Positions 1-9,100 of a stretch of DNA of 64,000 nt are shown here, one piece after another. Within the stretch, counting starts at the first letter, position 1. Each line of letters opens with the position of its first letter. Origin of the DNA: Azospirillum griseum (GTDB lineage Bacteria; Pseudomonadota; Alphaproteobacteria; Azospirillales; Azospirillaceae); contig NZ_RXMA01000029.1 in NCBI RefSeq assembly GCF_003966125.1, forward strand, positions 1-64,000. Direction: 5' to 3'. A program made the translations under genes and the position numbers. The notes under the pieces are model-generated. The model was not told where the DNA came from and searched no databases. It saw only the letters and a list, made by a program, of their open reading frames with translations.

Positions 1-716
1 TCGATCTGGACGTGCAGAAGGGCGAGTTCGTCTGTCTGCTCGGCCCGTCGGGTTGCGGCAAATCCACCCTGCTGAACGCGGTCGCCGGATTCCAGCCGCC
101 GACGCGCGGAACGGTCACGGCGGATGGCAAGACGGTGACGGGACCGGGGCCGGATCGCGGCATGGTGTTCCAGGAATACGCCCTGTTCCCCTGGATGACG
201 GTGGCGGAAAACGTCGCCTTCGGCCTGCAGATCAAAAGCATGGGCAAGGCGGAGATCGCCGCCCGCGTCGATGCCCTGCTGGAAAAGCTGCATTTGCAGG
301 ATTTCCGCCACCGCTACCCCAAGGATCTGTCGGGCGGGATGCGCCAGCGCGTCGCCATTGCCCGCGTTTTGGCGCTCGACAGCCCGATCCTGCTGATGGA
401 CGAGCCGTTCGGCGCGCTCGACGCCCTGACCCGCCGCACCCTTCAGGACGAGTTGCTGCGGATTTGGCAGGAGGTTGGCAAGACCATCCTGTTCGTCACC
501 CATTCCATCGAGGAAAGCATCTATCTGGCCGACCGGATCATCGTGATGACCTACCGGCCCGGAACCATCAAGCAGGATGTCCGGGTGGACATGCCGCGCC
601 CGCGCGACGGCGCGTCGGCGGAGTTCAACCGCCTCAAGCGCGATTTGTCGCTGATGGTGATGGAGGAGCAGCAGCGCTTCAGCGCCGACGAGATCCGCTC
701 CGTTACGGCGGATTGA
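1..716 (+). CDS. ABC transporter ATP-binding protein, SsuB/TauB/NrtD type (5' end outside window)
   Basis: This is the ATPase subunit of an importer of the nitrate/sulfonate/taurine family, which energises uptake by a membrane permease and a periplasmic binding protein. The frame is open to the first base (…DLDVQKGEF), so the start lies upstream of the window; the GTG at 12 is internal. Visible motifs are Walker A GPSGCGKST, Q-loop VFQEYALFPW, signature LSGGMRQRVAIARVL, Walker B ILLMDEPFGALD and H-loop THSIEES. The Q-loop with LFPW and the short C-terminus (roughly 235 residues after Walker A begins) fit the family. The substrate cannot be decided because the permease and binding-protein genes would lie upstream. 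A strong terminator follows, so this is probably the last gene of its operon. Confidence 0.93.
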   Translation, partial: DLDVQKGEFVCLLGPSGCGKSTLLNAVAGFQPPTRGTVTADGKTVTGPGPDRGMVFQEYALFPWMTVAENVAFGLQIKSMGKAEIAARVDALLEKLHLQDFRHRYPKDLSGGMRQRVAIARVLALDSPILLMDEPFGALDALTRRTLQDELLRIWQEVGKTILFVTHSIEESIYLADRIIVMTYRPGTIKQDVRVDMPRPRDGASAEFNRLKRDLSLMVMEEQQRFSADEIRSVTAD

Positions 717-751
717 AACGCGGTGGTCGTAGAAGACGTGTTTGTGGCGTG

Positions 752-788
752 AAAAAGCCCCTCGTCCCTGCGGGACGAGGGGCTTTTC
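752..788. terminator. Perfect 16-bp hairpin, bidirectional intrinsic terminator
   Basis: AAAAGCCCCTCGTCCC (753-768) is followed by a TGC loop and its exact reverse complement ending in TTTT (772-787). The A-tract on one side and the T-tract on the other allow termination from both strands. It sits between the end of the ABC ATPase gene and the end of the convergent small gene at 795. Confidence 0.93.
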
Positions 789-794
789 GTTCGA

Positions 795-1070
795 TCAGTG
801 ACGAACGGCCATCCGGCCCGTGTCAACACGGGCGATGGCGGGCAAGCCGCGCAGGAAGTCGGCTCCGAGGTCGGTCGCCTCGATCAGAACATGGCCGGAA
901 CGGTCCTGGCCACGCACGCGCGCCTCGCGCGCCATGCCGGCGCGGCGCACCGCGTCCGACAATTCGGACACGGCCTTCCACACGCGGGCGCGGTGTTCGG
1001 CGGCGCTGGCGCAGCCCGATGGGTCCGCAACAGCCAGTGTGACGGTAAAGGAATGCAATTCGATCGCCAT
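795..1070 (-). CDS. Hypothetical protein, 91 aa
   Basis: I do not recognise a family. The protein is a soluble-looking mixed alpha/beta sequence: a hydrophobic start (LHSFTVTLAVADP), a central Ala/Arg-rich helix and a C-terminal stretch (HVLIEATDLGADFLRGLP) that reads like folded protein. It uses GC-ending codons like its neighbours and converges on the terminator at 752-788, which supports a real gene. No clear Shine-Dalgarno precedes the ATG at 1070, so the start is the least certain part. Confidence 0.6.
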   Translation of the reverse strand: MAIELHSFTVTLAVADPSGCASAAEHRARVWKAVSELSDAVRRAGMAREARVRGQDRSGHVLIEATDLGADFLRGLPAIARVDTGRMAVRH

Positions 1071-1145
1071 GGCGGCACCAAAAAAGACGAGTTTGGATAT
1101 GGGGCGTTGGCCCCGGCTGTCTTCAGGCCACTGGGATCGTGATGG

Positions 1146-1400
1146 TCAGTCGTAACGGGGGAGTTTGCTCAGGACAATCTGGCTGACGAGGCCGTTCAAC
1201 AGGGCAATGCCGCGCTGTTCGTCGCGCGCGTGTGGCACCCGATCCGGTTGATGGACAAAGCGGGCCGCAGCGAGGGGAGACAAAGGAGCGAGGGGGGCGT
1301 CGAAGTCAATGATTGGATCGACGCCCATGCGTCTGGGGGGCGTCGCGTCGCAGGCCAGGGCGGCGTCCGCCATGCCACAGGCCAAGGTCTTCAGGATCAT
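1146..1400 (-). CDS. Hypothetical protein, 84 aa
   Basis: Family not recognised. I chose the ATG at 1400 because AGGAAGG (1415-1409 on the minus strand) lies 8 nt upstream; an in-frame GTG at 1409 overlaps this ribosome-binding site and is less likely. The product has a short hydrophobic N-terminus (MILKTLACGMADAALAC) with two cysteines, a proline-rich middle and a C-terminal amphipathic segment (LLNGLVSQIVLSKL). It could be a small secreted or membrane-associated protein, but no convincing cleavage site is visible. It reads toward the 795-1070 gene with a 75-nt gap and may be co-transcribed with it. Confidence 0.55.
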   Translation of the reverse strand: MILKTLACGMADAALACDATPPRRMGVDPIIDFDAPLAPLSPLAAARFVHQPDRVPHARDEQRGIALLNGLVSQIVLSKLPRYD

Positions 1401-1459
1401 GGATGGCACCTTCCTATCGGTGGGTTCAAACGATTGACCGAACCAACATTAATGCTTTT

Positions 1460-1487
1460 GTCAGGGGCCGACAACCGGCCCTCTGAC
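1460..1487. repeat. Imperfect inverted repeat upstream of the 84-aa gene
   Basis: GTCAGGGGCCG (1460-1470) and CGGCCCTCTGAC (1476-1487) pair with one bulged base. It lies about 60-90 nt upstream of the start at 1400, in the only sizeable gap in this part of the window, so it could be an operator or a leader hairpin. Nothing else supports a function. Confidence 0.3.
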
Positions 1488-1644
1488 CAAAGTCTGTGAC
1501 AAGTCGATGATCCTGACCGGTCCGTCAAAACCCGCGACCCGCAAGCCTTTGATGGAATGAACATGGCGGGGGCCGATCTATTCCACACATGCGTTTTTTC
1601 GGTGGCGGACCCCGCGCGTGTGGCGGGTCTGACGCGTCAGGGGA

Positions 1645-2178
1645 TCACGTCTTGATGAGGCCGCCCGGTCCCGCCGGGGCCGGAGCGGGCGTCGGGGGTG
1701 CCGCCGGGGCCGGAGTCGCCGGAGCGGGAGTCCGCCAGCCGTCGATGGCGCGCTTGAGCGCGTCCAGCTTGGCTTCAGCCCCATCGCGGGCCTCGTTCAC
1801 CGACCGGGTGATGACCGCACACAACTCCGCCCGCCGCTTGGGGTCGTTGCGGCTCGCCTCAATGGCGCGGGCGACGTCGTCGGTGTTGCCAGCACTGCCG
1901 CCGGGTGCGTTGGCGGGCGGGACCGCTTTCGGATCAATGCCCAGCAGTGGCAACAGATAGTCCCGCCCTTTCTCGCGCGCCAGAGCCAACGCCTTGTCGC
2001 CGAAGATTTCGGCGGCGGCCATGCCGGAGTCCCAGGCCCCCAATGCCGCCGACACGGTCGGGCTGCACGGGGCGTCGGCGGGTTGCGCCGCCGTTGGCGT
2101 GGCAAGTGCCAACGGCCCTGCCATCAGCGCAGCGGAAACGATCAGAGCGGTGGGGCGTATCGCGGGTGTGCGGATCAT
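1645..2178 (-). CDS. Exported Ala/Pro-rich hypothetical protein, 177 aa
   Basis: This is a predicted secreted or periplasmic protein of unknown function. The ATG at 2178 is preceded by AAGGA with 8-nt spacing, and the first ~33 residues form a classical signal peptide (MIRTPAIRP…, hydrophobic LIVSAALMAGPLAL, then ATPTAAQPADA). The mature part is about 100 residues of helical sequence with two cysteines (DAPCSP and AELCAV) that could form a disulfide. A low-complexity Pro/Ala tail of ~30 residues ends in GGLIKT. A longer open frame extends upstream to 2325, but the signal peptide and ribosome-binding site fix the start at 2178. Its promoter region holds a three-repeat Pho box in this gene's orientation, so phosphate control is plausible. 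Confidence 0.8.
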   Translation of the reverse strand: MIRTPAIRPTALIVSAALMAGPLALATPTAAQPADAPCSPTVSAALGAWDSGMAAAEIFGDKALALAREKGRDYLLPLLGIDPKAVPPANAPGGSAGNTDDVARAIEASRNDPKRRAELCAVITRSVNEARDGAEAKLDALKRAIDGWRTPAPATPAPAAPPTPAPAPAGPGGLIKT

Positions 2179-2283
2179 GAACGGTGTCCTTGTCCGGGTC
2201 TGTCCGACATGTAAGGGCGCGCGGGGCGTCTGTCCACCCGCCGCCACCGTGTCGGACAAGGAACCGGCGACCGAACGTCGCAA

Positions 2284-2312
2284 AGTGACAGAAACATGAC
2301 ATAAACATGACA
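2284..2312 (-). promoter_or_regulatory. Three-repeat Pho box (PhoB binding site)
   Basis: Read on the minus strand, TGTCATG, TGTCATG and TGTCACT follow one another with 4-nt AT-rich spacers (TTTA, TTTC), giving an exact 11-bp period. This matches the PhoB direct-repeat architecture. It lies between the divergent exported-protein gene (start 2178) and the DUF47-pit operon (start 2391), about 105 and 79 nt from the two start codons. In Sinorhizobium meliloti the homologous orfA-pit operon is repressed by PhoB through such a site, so repression of pit and activation of the divergent gene is a reasonable expectation. Confidence 0.8.
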
Positions 2313-2390
2313 ACCAGCGCTGCAACGCGGCGCGAAGCGTGCTATGAGCAGCGCCAGCCGTTCACGCCCAAAAACACGAGACACCGTCCC

Positions 2391-3035
2391 ATGCTGCTCC
2401 GCGCATTCCGTTCGCTGATGCCGAAGGAGGAACGATTCATCGACCAGTTCGTCGCGCAGGCCCGCCACATCGTGGCCGCCGCGCAGGCGCTGGAAGCGGT
2501 GATGGACGCCCCGCCGGAGGAGCGCGCCCAGCGCGTCGCCGCCTTGAAGCGCGTTGAAAAGGACGCCGATCGCATCGCCAAGGAGGCCGGGCGGGACCTG
2601 CACCGCGCCTTCATCACCCCGTTCGACCGCTCCGACATTCTGGCCCTCATCAACGCGCTGGACGACGCCATCGACCTGATGGACGAGGTGCCGCGCCACG
2701 CCACCCTGTACGGGGTGGAGCAGGTGGACGCGCCGATGCGCGCCTTCGTCGCCCTCATCCACCAGCAGGCCAACGTCCTGGTCGAACTGATGCCGCTGCT
2801 GGGGGCCATCGCCCGCAACGCCGAGCGCATCGGCCAGCTCTGCCATCAATTGTCCGAGTTGGAGGATCAGGCCGACGAGATCCTGCGCGGCGCGCTGAAG
2901 TCCCTGATCGCCGAACGGCCGGACATGATCGCCTTCCTGGGCCGCCGGGAGTTGTATGAGAAGCTGGAAGCCGTGACCGACCGCTGCGACGACGTCGGCG
3001 ATCTCGTCGCGGGCATCACGCTCGATCAAGTCTGA
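2391..3035 (+). CDS. DUF47 (PhoU-like) protein paired with Pit
   Basis: This 214-residue all-helical cytoplasmic protein belongs to the DUF47/PhoU-like family, commonly encoded directly upstream of low-affinity Pit phosphate transporters and thought to modulate them (orfA of S. meliloti orfA-pit). Features include the N-terminal MPKEERFIDQFVAQARHIV segment and repeated acidic helices such as KRVEKDADRIAKEAGRDLHR and ELEDQADEILRGAL, with spaced D/E residues as in PhoU-type metal-binding bundles. I chose the ATG at 2391, which gives the usual family length. An open frame runs further upstream to 2307 but overlaps the Pho box and has no family similarity. It is 10 nt from pit, so the two are surely co-transcribed. 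Confidence 0.92.
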   Translation: MLLRAFRSLMPKEERFIDQFVAQARHIVAAAQALEAVMDAPPEERAQRVAALKRVEKDADRIAKEAGRDLHRAFITPFDRSDILALINALDDAIDLMDEVPRHATLYGVEQVDAPMRAFVALIHQQANVLVELMPLLGAIARNAERIGQLCHQLSELEDQADEILRGALKSLIAERPDMIAFLGRRELYEKLEAVTDRCDDVGDLVAGITLDQV

Positions 3036-3045
3036 GGCGGCGGCG

Positions 3046-4059
3046 ATGGACGCCCTTCATCTTGGCCTGCCCGCGCTGATCTTCATCATCGTGGTGGCGC
3101 TGGCCTTCGACTTCATCAACGGCCTGCACGACGCGGCGAACTCCATCGCCACCGTCGTGTCCACCCGCGTGCTGTCGCCCAAGCTGGCGGTGGCCTGGGC
3201 CGCCTTCTTCAACTTCATCGCCTTTCTGTTCTTTGGCCTGCACGTCGCCACCACCATCGGCACCGGGCTGGTCCAGCCGTCGGTCATCGATCCGGCGGTG
3301 ATTTTGGGCGCACTGTGCGGGGCCATCGGCTGGAATCTGTTCACCTGGTGGCTGGGCCTGCCCTCCTCCAGCTCGCACGCGTTGGTTGGCGGTCTGGCTG
3401 GGGCGGGCATCGCCAAGGCCGGGTTCGGGGCCATTGTTGCTAGCGGCTTCCTCAAGACCAGCGTCGCCATTGTGCTGTCGCCCACCATCGGGCTGGTGTT
3501 GGCGTTGCTGCTGGTGCTGATCCTGTCCTGGGCGCTGCGACGGGTTCCACCCTTTGCCGTGGACCGGCAGTTCCGCCATTGGCAATTGGTGTCGGCCGCG
3601 CTCTACAGCCTGGGGCATGGCGGCAACGACGCGCAGAAGACCATGGGCATCATCGCGGTGCTGCTGTTCAGCCAGGGCCTGTTGGGCGACACCTTCCATG
3701 TGCCCTTCTGGGTCATTCTGACCTGCCAGTTGGCGATGGGGCTGGGCACGCTGATGGGGGGCTGGCGGATCGTGCGCACCATGGGATCGCGCATCACCGA
3801 TCTGAAGCCCTATCAGGGATTCTGCGCCGAAACCGCCGGGGCGATCACCCTGTTCGGCGCGACGTGGCTGGGCATTCCGGTGTCCACCACCCACACCATC
3901 ACCGGGGCCATTGTCGGAGTCGGATCGGCCCGCCGGACCTCGGCGGTGCGCTGGGGGCTTGCCGGGCGGATTGTCTGGGCCTGGGTGCTGACAATTCCGG
4001 CGTCGGCGGCGGTCGCCTACGTGTCCTACCGGATTGCGGCGGCCATTCTGGTCGGGTGA
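3046..4059 (+). CDS. pit: Inorganic phosphate transporter, PiT family
   Basis: This is a low-affinity cytoplasmic-membrane phosphate:cation symporter. The 337-residue protein shows the two inverted PiT signature repeats: FDFINGLHDAANSIATVVST near residue 22 and GHGGNDAQKTMGI near residue 190. Other diagnostic segments are GLPSSSSHALVGGLAGAGIA near 105 and GIPVSTTHTITGAIVGVG near 275. Around ten hydrophobic spans are visible. The length fits the shorter bacterial PitA-like proteins without a large central loop. It follows the DUF47 gene by 10 nt, and a Pho box lies upstream of the pair. Confidence 0.96.
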   Translation: MDALHLGLPALIFIIVVALAFDFINGLHDAANSIATVVSTRVLSPKLAVAWAAFFNFIAFLFFGLHVATTIGTGLVQPSVIDPAVILGALCGAIGWNLFTWWLGLPSSSSHALVGGLAGAGIAKAGFGAIVASGFLKTSVAIVLSPTIGLVLALLLVLILSWALRRVPPFAVDRQFRHWQLVSAALYSLGHGGNDAQKTMGIIAVLLFSQGLLGDTFHVPFWVILTCQLAMGLGTLMGGWRIVRTMGSRITDLKPYQGFCAETAGAITLFGATWLGIPVSTTHTITGAIVGVGSARRTSAVRWGLAGRIVWAWVLTIPASAAVAYVSYRIAAAILVG

Positions 4060-4070
4060 TGCGGAAAAAC

Positions 4071-4108
4071 ACCGTGCGGTGAACGGCTTGTTCCGTTTGC
4101 CGCACCGT
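4071..4108 (+). terminator. Hairpin terminator candidate after pit
   Basis: ACCGTGCGGTGAACGG (4071-4086) pairs with CCGTTTGCCGCACCGT (4093-4108) across a 6-nt loop, with 13 of 16 positions complementary plus a possible G-T pair. It starts 12 nt past the pit stop codon. There is no T-tract, only TGTCCTT, so it may be a weak or Rho-assisted terminator. Confidence 0.5.
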
Positions 4109-4170
4109 TGTCCTTGACCGGAACGAAAGGGGACGGCAGAATCCCCCCGGTCGATACAGGACGCATGTGG

Positions 4171-4497
4171 ATGCCGCAAATCGAGCAAACCGACCAAGGC
4201 GAGCAATATGTACTTCCGGGCACCGAGCGCCGGACGCTGCCGGGTTTGCCCTATTCGACCGAACCGGATGGTCAACTGACCCTGCCCTTCTACGCCCCCC
4301 CTTGCGAGGATGAGCGGCGGACCCGTTCGGCAACACCCGACGGGCAAACGACCAGCAGCGGGACTGATCCGGCCATTCCACCAGCGATCCGACACACCGC
4401 GCCTGTGTCGCGTTCCAGCAATGACGGAACCAAGCAGGCCGCCGGGTTGTTCGGTCGTCGTCTGGCTCATTTCCCCCACGCCTTCGATCCCGCCTGA
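4171..4497 (+). CDS. Possible small hypothetical protein, 108 aa
   Basis: No family is assigned. An ATG at 4171 has AGGA 9 nt upstream (ACAGGA 4156-4161) and opens a frame beginning MPQIEQTDQGEQYVLPGTER, followed by a proline/threonine-rich, probably disordered sequence ending in LAHFPHAFDPA. The EQTDxGEQYVLPGxE segment reminds me of a short motif in plasmid- and phage-related alphaproteobacterial proteins, but I cannot confirm that. GC-ending codons are only moderately enriched and the sequence is low in hydrophobics. It could be a small regulatory or accessory protein, or a chance frame in the 500-nt gap after pit. Confidence 0.35.
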   Translation: MPQIEQTDQGEQYVLPGTERRTLPGLPYSTEPDGQLTLPFYAPPCEDERRTRSATPDGQTTSSGTDPAIPPAIRHTAPVSRSSNDGTKQAAGLFGRRLAHFPHAFDPA

Positions 4498-4558
4498 TGT
4501 TCTGAACCATCGGTTCTGCGTCCGACGGAGCCGGTCAAGCCAGCGTGAATGCCAGGGG

Positions 4559-6088
4559 TCAAGGCGGGTCCGTGCCACACAGTCGGGCTATTTGTGCCTT
4601 CAACGCGCCGATGTCGTAGGGCTTGGTGATGGTCGCAACACCGGCAATCCCCGCCATCTCCGCCCCGACCGCGTGCGGTGGTGAACCGAACGCCAGCAGG
4701 ATCGGCAACTCGGGGCGCAGGCGTCGGGCCTGCGCGGCCAATTCGGTTCCGGTCGTGCCGGGCGGCATCACCACGGCGCTGAACAGCAAATCCAGCGTGT
4801 CCGGCCCCTGCAGGGCTGCAAGCGCCTCGTCCGCATGCGCCGCTTCGATCACCCGGTGATTCCAATCGCGCAGCAACGCGGCCACGCTGCGCCGGATGGT
4901 GGGGTCATCCTCCGCCAATAGAATGGTCAGGGCGCGCCGCGTCCCGACTGGCGTCGACGGCATGACGGTTGAAACCGGAGACGGGTCCTGGTCGCTGTTC
5001 CCCGTGTCCGCGTCGTGGCTGGCCTCGGTGGCGTTCTGTCTGGACTCGCCCATCGGTGGGTTGGGGGGGATGCCGCCCTGGCTGTCGATGAGCTGGTGCG
5101 CGGGAGGGGCGTTGGTGATGCCGGTGTCCGCCGCAGCCGGACCGCCGCTCAACCGCCCGTGGCCAAGGAAACGGAAGGCCCAGGCCATTCCCAGCAACAC
5201 CGCCAGCGCGCCGACCAGATGTTCACCCAAGGTGCGCAGGCTGCGCGCCCGCCATTCCGCCAAGGCGCGTTCCGGGTCGAGGCTGACCAGCACCTGAACG
5301 CCCTGGTCCCCAACCCGCTGGAGGGCGGTGATCCGAGTCACCCCGCCCGCCATCGGCGGGACGGCAAACATCCCCTCCGACGTTTCATGCAGTTGGAGCG
5401 GGAGCAAAGGGGCGTCGCTGTGGGGTTTTCCAACCGGGTCGGGAAGCGTGGGCCTGCGGGCCACCAATTCGCCGGTGTGGCGGTAGACTCCGATCACGGG
5501 GCTGTCGTCGGCGCTCGGCGGGCTTGGAAACCGTGTCAGGTAAGCGGCGTTCATCACCGCCAGCACCGCCGCCACCGCGCGGCCCGATTCGTCGCGCAAG
5601 GGGCGGATGAGCGTGTAGACGACGCGGCCATCCTCTCCCCGTTCCGCCGTCACAGGACCAATCGACAGAGGCCGGTCGCTGGACAGGTGGGACGCGAAAT
5701 CGCGGATCGGGGCCTGCCGCCCCGGATAGCTGGCGGATTCCAGAATGGTCTTGCCGTTCGCGTCCACCACCCACAACGACTCACCGCCCTCCAGATGCGC
5801 GGTGTGCTCACGCAGGCGCTTCCAATGATCGATCGAGTGCACGGCGTTCAGGCTGGGGGCGTCCCGGACCAAGGCGGCCACCTGATCAATCGCCACGGAT
5901 GCGGTGGTGAGGACGCGGTGCGCATGCCCGACCGCCAGACTGGCCATGTCACGGGCCATGGCGTGGCGCCGTTGCAAGGTGTCTTCATGATCGCGAAGAA
6001 CAAGGCGGCCCGCGTTTCCCGCAAAAGCGGAAAGCACGATCACCGCCACGACAACGCTGCGCCCAACCCGACCCAACGCGCCCCCCAA
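4559..6088 (-). CDS. Cache-domain membrane protein with C-terminal degenerate receiver domain
   Basis: This is a membrane sensor-like protein of about 509 residues. Order: a transmembrane helix near residues 10-30, a periplasmic double-Cache-like domain to about 290, a second transmembrane helix near 293-313, a ~75-residue polar linker, and a receiver domain at about 388-505. No HisKA or HATPase domain is present. In the receiver the acidic pocket (ILLAEDDP) and the conserved Lys (ITKPYD) remain. The phospho-acceptor Asp is Ala438 in LLFSAVVMP, codon GCC at 4777-4775, so it cannot be phosphorylated conventionally. It lies 92 nt downstream of the large hybrid kinase on the same strand and shares the Cache end motif (DPERALAEWR versus PQDVVLREWR), so it is probably a co-transcribed paralogous partner. 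The start is uncertain: the first usable codon is TTG 6088 and no good ribosome-binding site is seen. Confidence 0.85.
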   Translation of the reverse strand: MGGALGRVGRSVVVAVIVLSAFAGNAGRLVLRDHEDTLQRRHAMARDMASLAVGHAHRVLTTASVAIDQVAALVRDAPSLNAVHSIDHWKRLREHTAHLEGGESLWVVDANGKTILESASYPGRQAPIRDFASHLSSDRPLSIGPVTAERGEDGRVVYTLIRPLRDESGRAVAAVLAVMNAAYLTRFPSPPSADDSPVIGVYRHTGELVARRPTLPDPVGKPHSDAPLLPLQLHETSEGMFAVPPMAGGVTRITALQRVGDQGVQVLVSLDPERALAEWRARSLRTLGEHLVGALAVLLGMAWAFRFLGHGRLSGGPAAADTGITNAPPAHQLIDSQGGIPPNPPMGESRQNATEASHDADTGNSDQDPSPVSTVMPSTPVGTRRALTILLAEDDPTIRRSVAALLRDWNHRVIEAAHADEALAALQGPDTLDLLFSAVVMPPGTTGTELAAQARRLRPELPILLAFGSPPHAVGAEMAGIAGVATITKPYDIGALKAQIARLCGTDPP

Positions 6089-6180
6089 CCACTGCCCGCA
6101 AACCCGCGTCCCGAGAACAGCCGTCTCTTACGGATCAAGGACGGCAACCTAGCATGATCCACCCGATCATGGGGGTCTTT

Positions 6181-9100
6181 TCAAACAGCTGTGATCGGGG
6201 GGGGCGCCGGGATTTTGGCGGTGTGATGCTTCAAGGCTGTGAACGCTGCGTCCATGCGCTTCAACAGGCCGGGAAGATCGCCGTGCCGCCCGTCCTTGAC
6301 CGCGTTTTCCGCTGTCTGGGCCAGCACCGCGATGTCAACCGCCGCCATGTTGCCTGCGGCCCCCTTCAGCGCATGCAATGTGCGCGTGGCCTCCGCCCCA
6401 TCGCCTGCCCGCATCTGGTCGCGCACACGCGACGCCGTGTCGCCGAACTCGGTGATGAAGCGTGGAATCAGCAGCGCCACCAGCGATGTGTCTCCCCCCA
6501 ACCGGTGCAGGAGCTGGACCATATCAACGCCAGGGATGCTAGGGCCGTCGACGGCTGTGGGGCCGGATGCTCCGGGCGGGTTGGAGCCAGCCGGTGGAGT
6601 GGGGGCGCAGGGGGAAAGGGACACATGGCGGCGGATGCAGCCCACCATGTCATCGACGTCGAAGGGTTTGGCGATGAAATCATTCATCCCGATCTGTTCG
6701 GCGTGCGCGCGCTCTTCGGCCAACGCGCCGGCGGTCAGGGCGATGATCGGCAACGTCACCAGCCCCAAATCCCGTCGGATGCGTCCGGTGGCCTCATAGC
6801 CGTCCATCACCGGCATGTGGACATCCATCAGGACCACGTCAAAGGCTGTCGGGTCGGCTTTCAACCGGTCGACCGCCTGCTGCCCATCCCCCACCAGGGC
6901 GACGATGGCCCCCTCCAGTTCCAGGACACGTTGGGCGACCGATTGGTTGATTGCGTTGTCTTCGACCACGAGCAACCGCACACCGGACAGGCGGTTGCGG
7001 GCGATGGGCTGGGAACCGGCCACAGGATCGCCCGCCCGGTCGCCACCCCGCGCGCCACGATGCGCCCGCGCCTCGACCACGGCGTTGTGAAGGGCCGAGG
7101 CGGTGACGGGTTTCACCAGGATCGCGTCAACCATGCCGGCCCCCGGTGTGTGCAGCAGGGTGTCACGGTTGAAGGCCGTCGCCATGATGACGATGGGCGG
7201 CTGCGCACCGCCCGACAGGCCGCGAATCTGGCGGCTCACCGTCAGACCGTCCATATCCGGCATCTTCCAATCCACGACAACCACGTCATAGGGCTGCCCG
7301 GAGCGAACCCGGCGTTGCGCCAGTTCCACCGCCGCCGGACCCCCATCGGCGGTGTCGGCGTTCCATCCCAGGCAACCGGCGGTGTCAGCGATCACCCGGC
7401 GGGCGATGTCGTGATCGTCGGCAATCAGCACGTTGAGCGGCGTCAGCCTTTCCGTCAGCCCTGATGGCTTGGACTCGGGGGGAGGCGCCGCTGGCATCAA
7501 CGGAACGGTGAACCAGAAACGGCTGCCGTGGCCCGGCTGGCTTTCCACACCGATCTCGCCGCCCATCAGCCCGACAAATTGCTTGCTGATCGCCAATCCA
7601 AGGCCGGAACCGCCATAGCGCCGTGTGGTGGAGGAATCGGCCTGGCTGAAGGCGGTGAAGAGCAGGGGCAACGCCTCCGCCGCAATCCCGATGCCGCTGT
7701 CCTCCACGGAAAACCGCAGGGTTTGGCGCTCCTCGTCGCCGTCCACCGCCTCGACGCGCAGCATGATGGTTCCGGTTTCGGTGAACTTGATGGCGTTGCT
7801 GGTCAGGTTGATCAGGACCTGCCGCAACCGTGAGGCATCACCCATCAGAGCCACCGGTGTGTCGGGGGCCAGATCGATCAGCAGTTCCAGATCCTTGGTG
7901 CTGGCGCTGACGGACATGATGGTCGACACCGCGTCCAACAGCGCGGACAGGTCGAAGGGAGCGACGTCCAACTCCATCCGCCCGGCCTCGACCCGCGAGA
8001 AGTCCAGAATGTCGTTGATGATCGACAGCAACCCGCGTCCGGATTGGGTGATCTTGCTGACGAAATCCTGCTGTTCGGTGTTGAGATCGGTTCGGCCCAA
8101 CAGATGGGACAGGCCCAGGATGGCGTTCAGAGGGGTCCGGATTTCGTGGCTCATGTTCGCCAGAAATTCGCTTTTCGCCCGGTTGGCCTTTTCCGCCGTC
8201 CACTGGGCGGCTTGAAACGCGGCCTCCTTTTCGCGGATGCTGGTGATGTCCCAATTGACGCCGATGATGCGGCGGGCTTGACCACTTTCATCATAGTCCA
8301 CCAATGCCGCCGTCTTGATGTGACGGATGCCCTGCCCCGGCACGACGATGCGGAATTCAGTGTCGAGATCCTGATGAGTCTGGACCGCCTCTTCCAGTTC
8401 GCGTTCGACTCTCGGCAAATCCTCCGGCAGGCAGGATGAACGCCAAACCTCGTAAGGGATTGGGCCGTCCATCGGTTCTTTCCCATAAAGCTGGAACATC
8501 CGATCATCCCACCGCAGGGTCCGGGACGGATATTCCACCTCCCACACGCCGATGCCGCCCGCTTTGGTGGCCAGGGACAAACGGTTCATGGTGGCGCGCA
8601 GGGCGTCTTCGGCCCGCTTCAGCGGGGTGATGTCGTTCACCAGCACAAAAAAGCCGATGACGGCTCCGCTGGCGTTGATGTCAGGGATGTAGTGCGCCCA
8701 GGTGCACCCCACCTCTCCGCTGGGTTTGGTCAGAATGCGTTCAAAATTCTGAGGCTCTCCCCGCAACACCCGGCGGATGTAGGGTTCGTTTTGCGCAAAC
8801 AGCCGTTCACCCAACAGGTCGACCATGGAGTGGCCGATGATCGCCTCGGGCGGTTTGCCGAACCAGTGGAGGTAGGATTTGTTGGCGAACCGGCACCGCA
8901 ACCCGGCGTCCCAGTAGCCGACCATGCCGGGCAGGCTGTCGGTGACGGCCTGAATGAAGCGCTTGCTGGTTTTGAGCTGCTCCTCCGTGGCGATCCGCTC
9001 CGTGATGTCGATGCCGAACGACATGGCGACAATGTCCTGACCGGTGACAACGCTGTTCTGCCAGGACACGCGGCGCAGATGCCCGTTCTTGGTGCGGATC

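Noticed and set aside
2307..2390. An upstream start for the DUF47 gene at 2307
   Set aside because: It would begin inside the Pho box and add 28 residues unlike any DUF47 protein. The ATG at 2391 gives the normal family length.
5015..7464. Long plus-strand frames opposite the Cache proteins (5015-6157 and 6154-7464)
   Set aside because: Compositionally these are shadows of the minus-strand sensor genes (His/Arg/Gly-rich, no motifs). The minus-strand proteins show complete transmembrane, Cache, kinase and receiver motifs.
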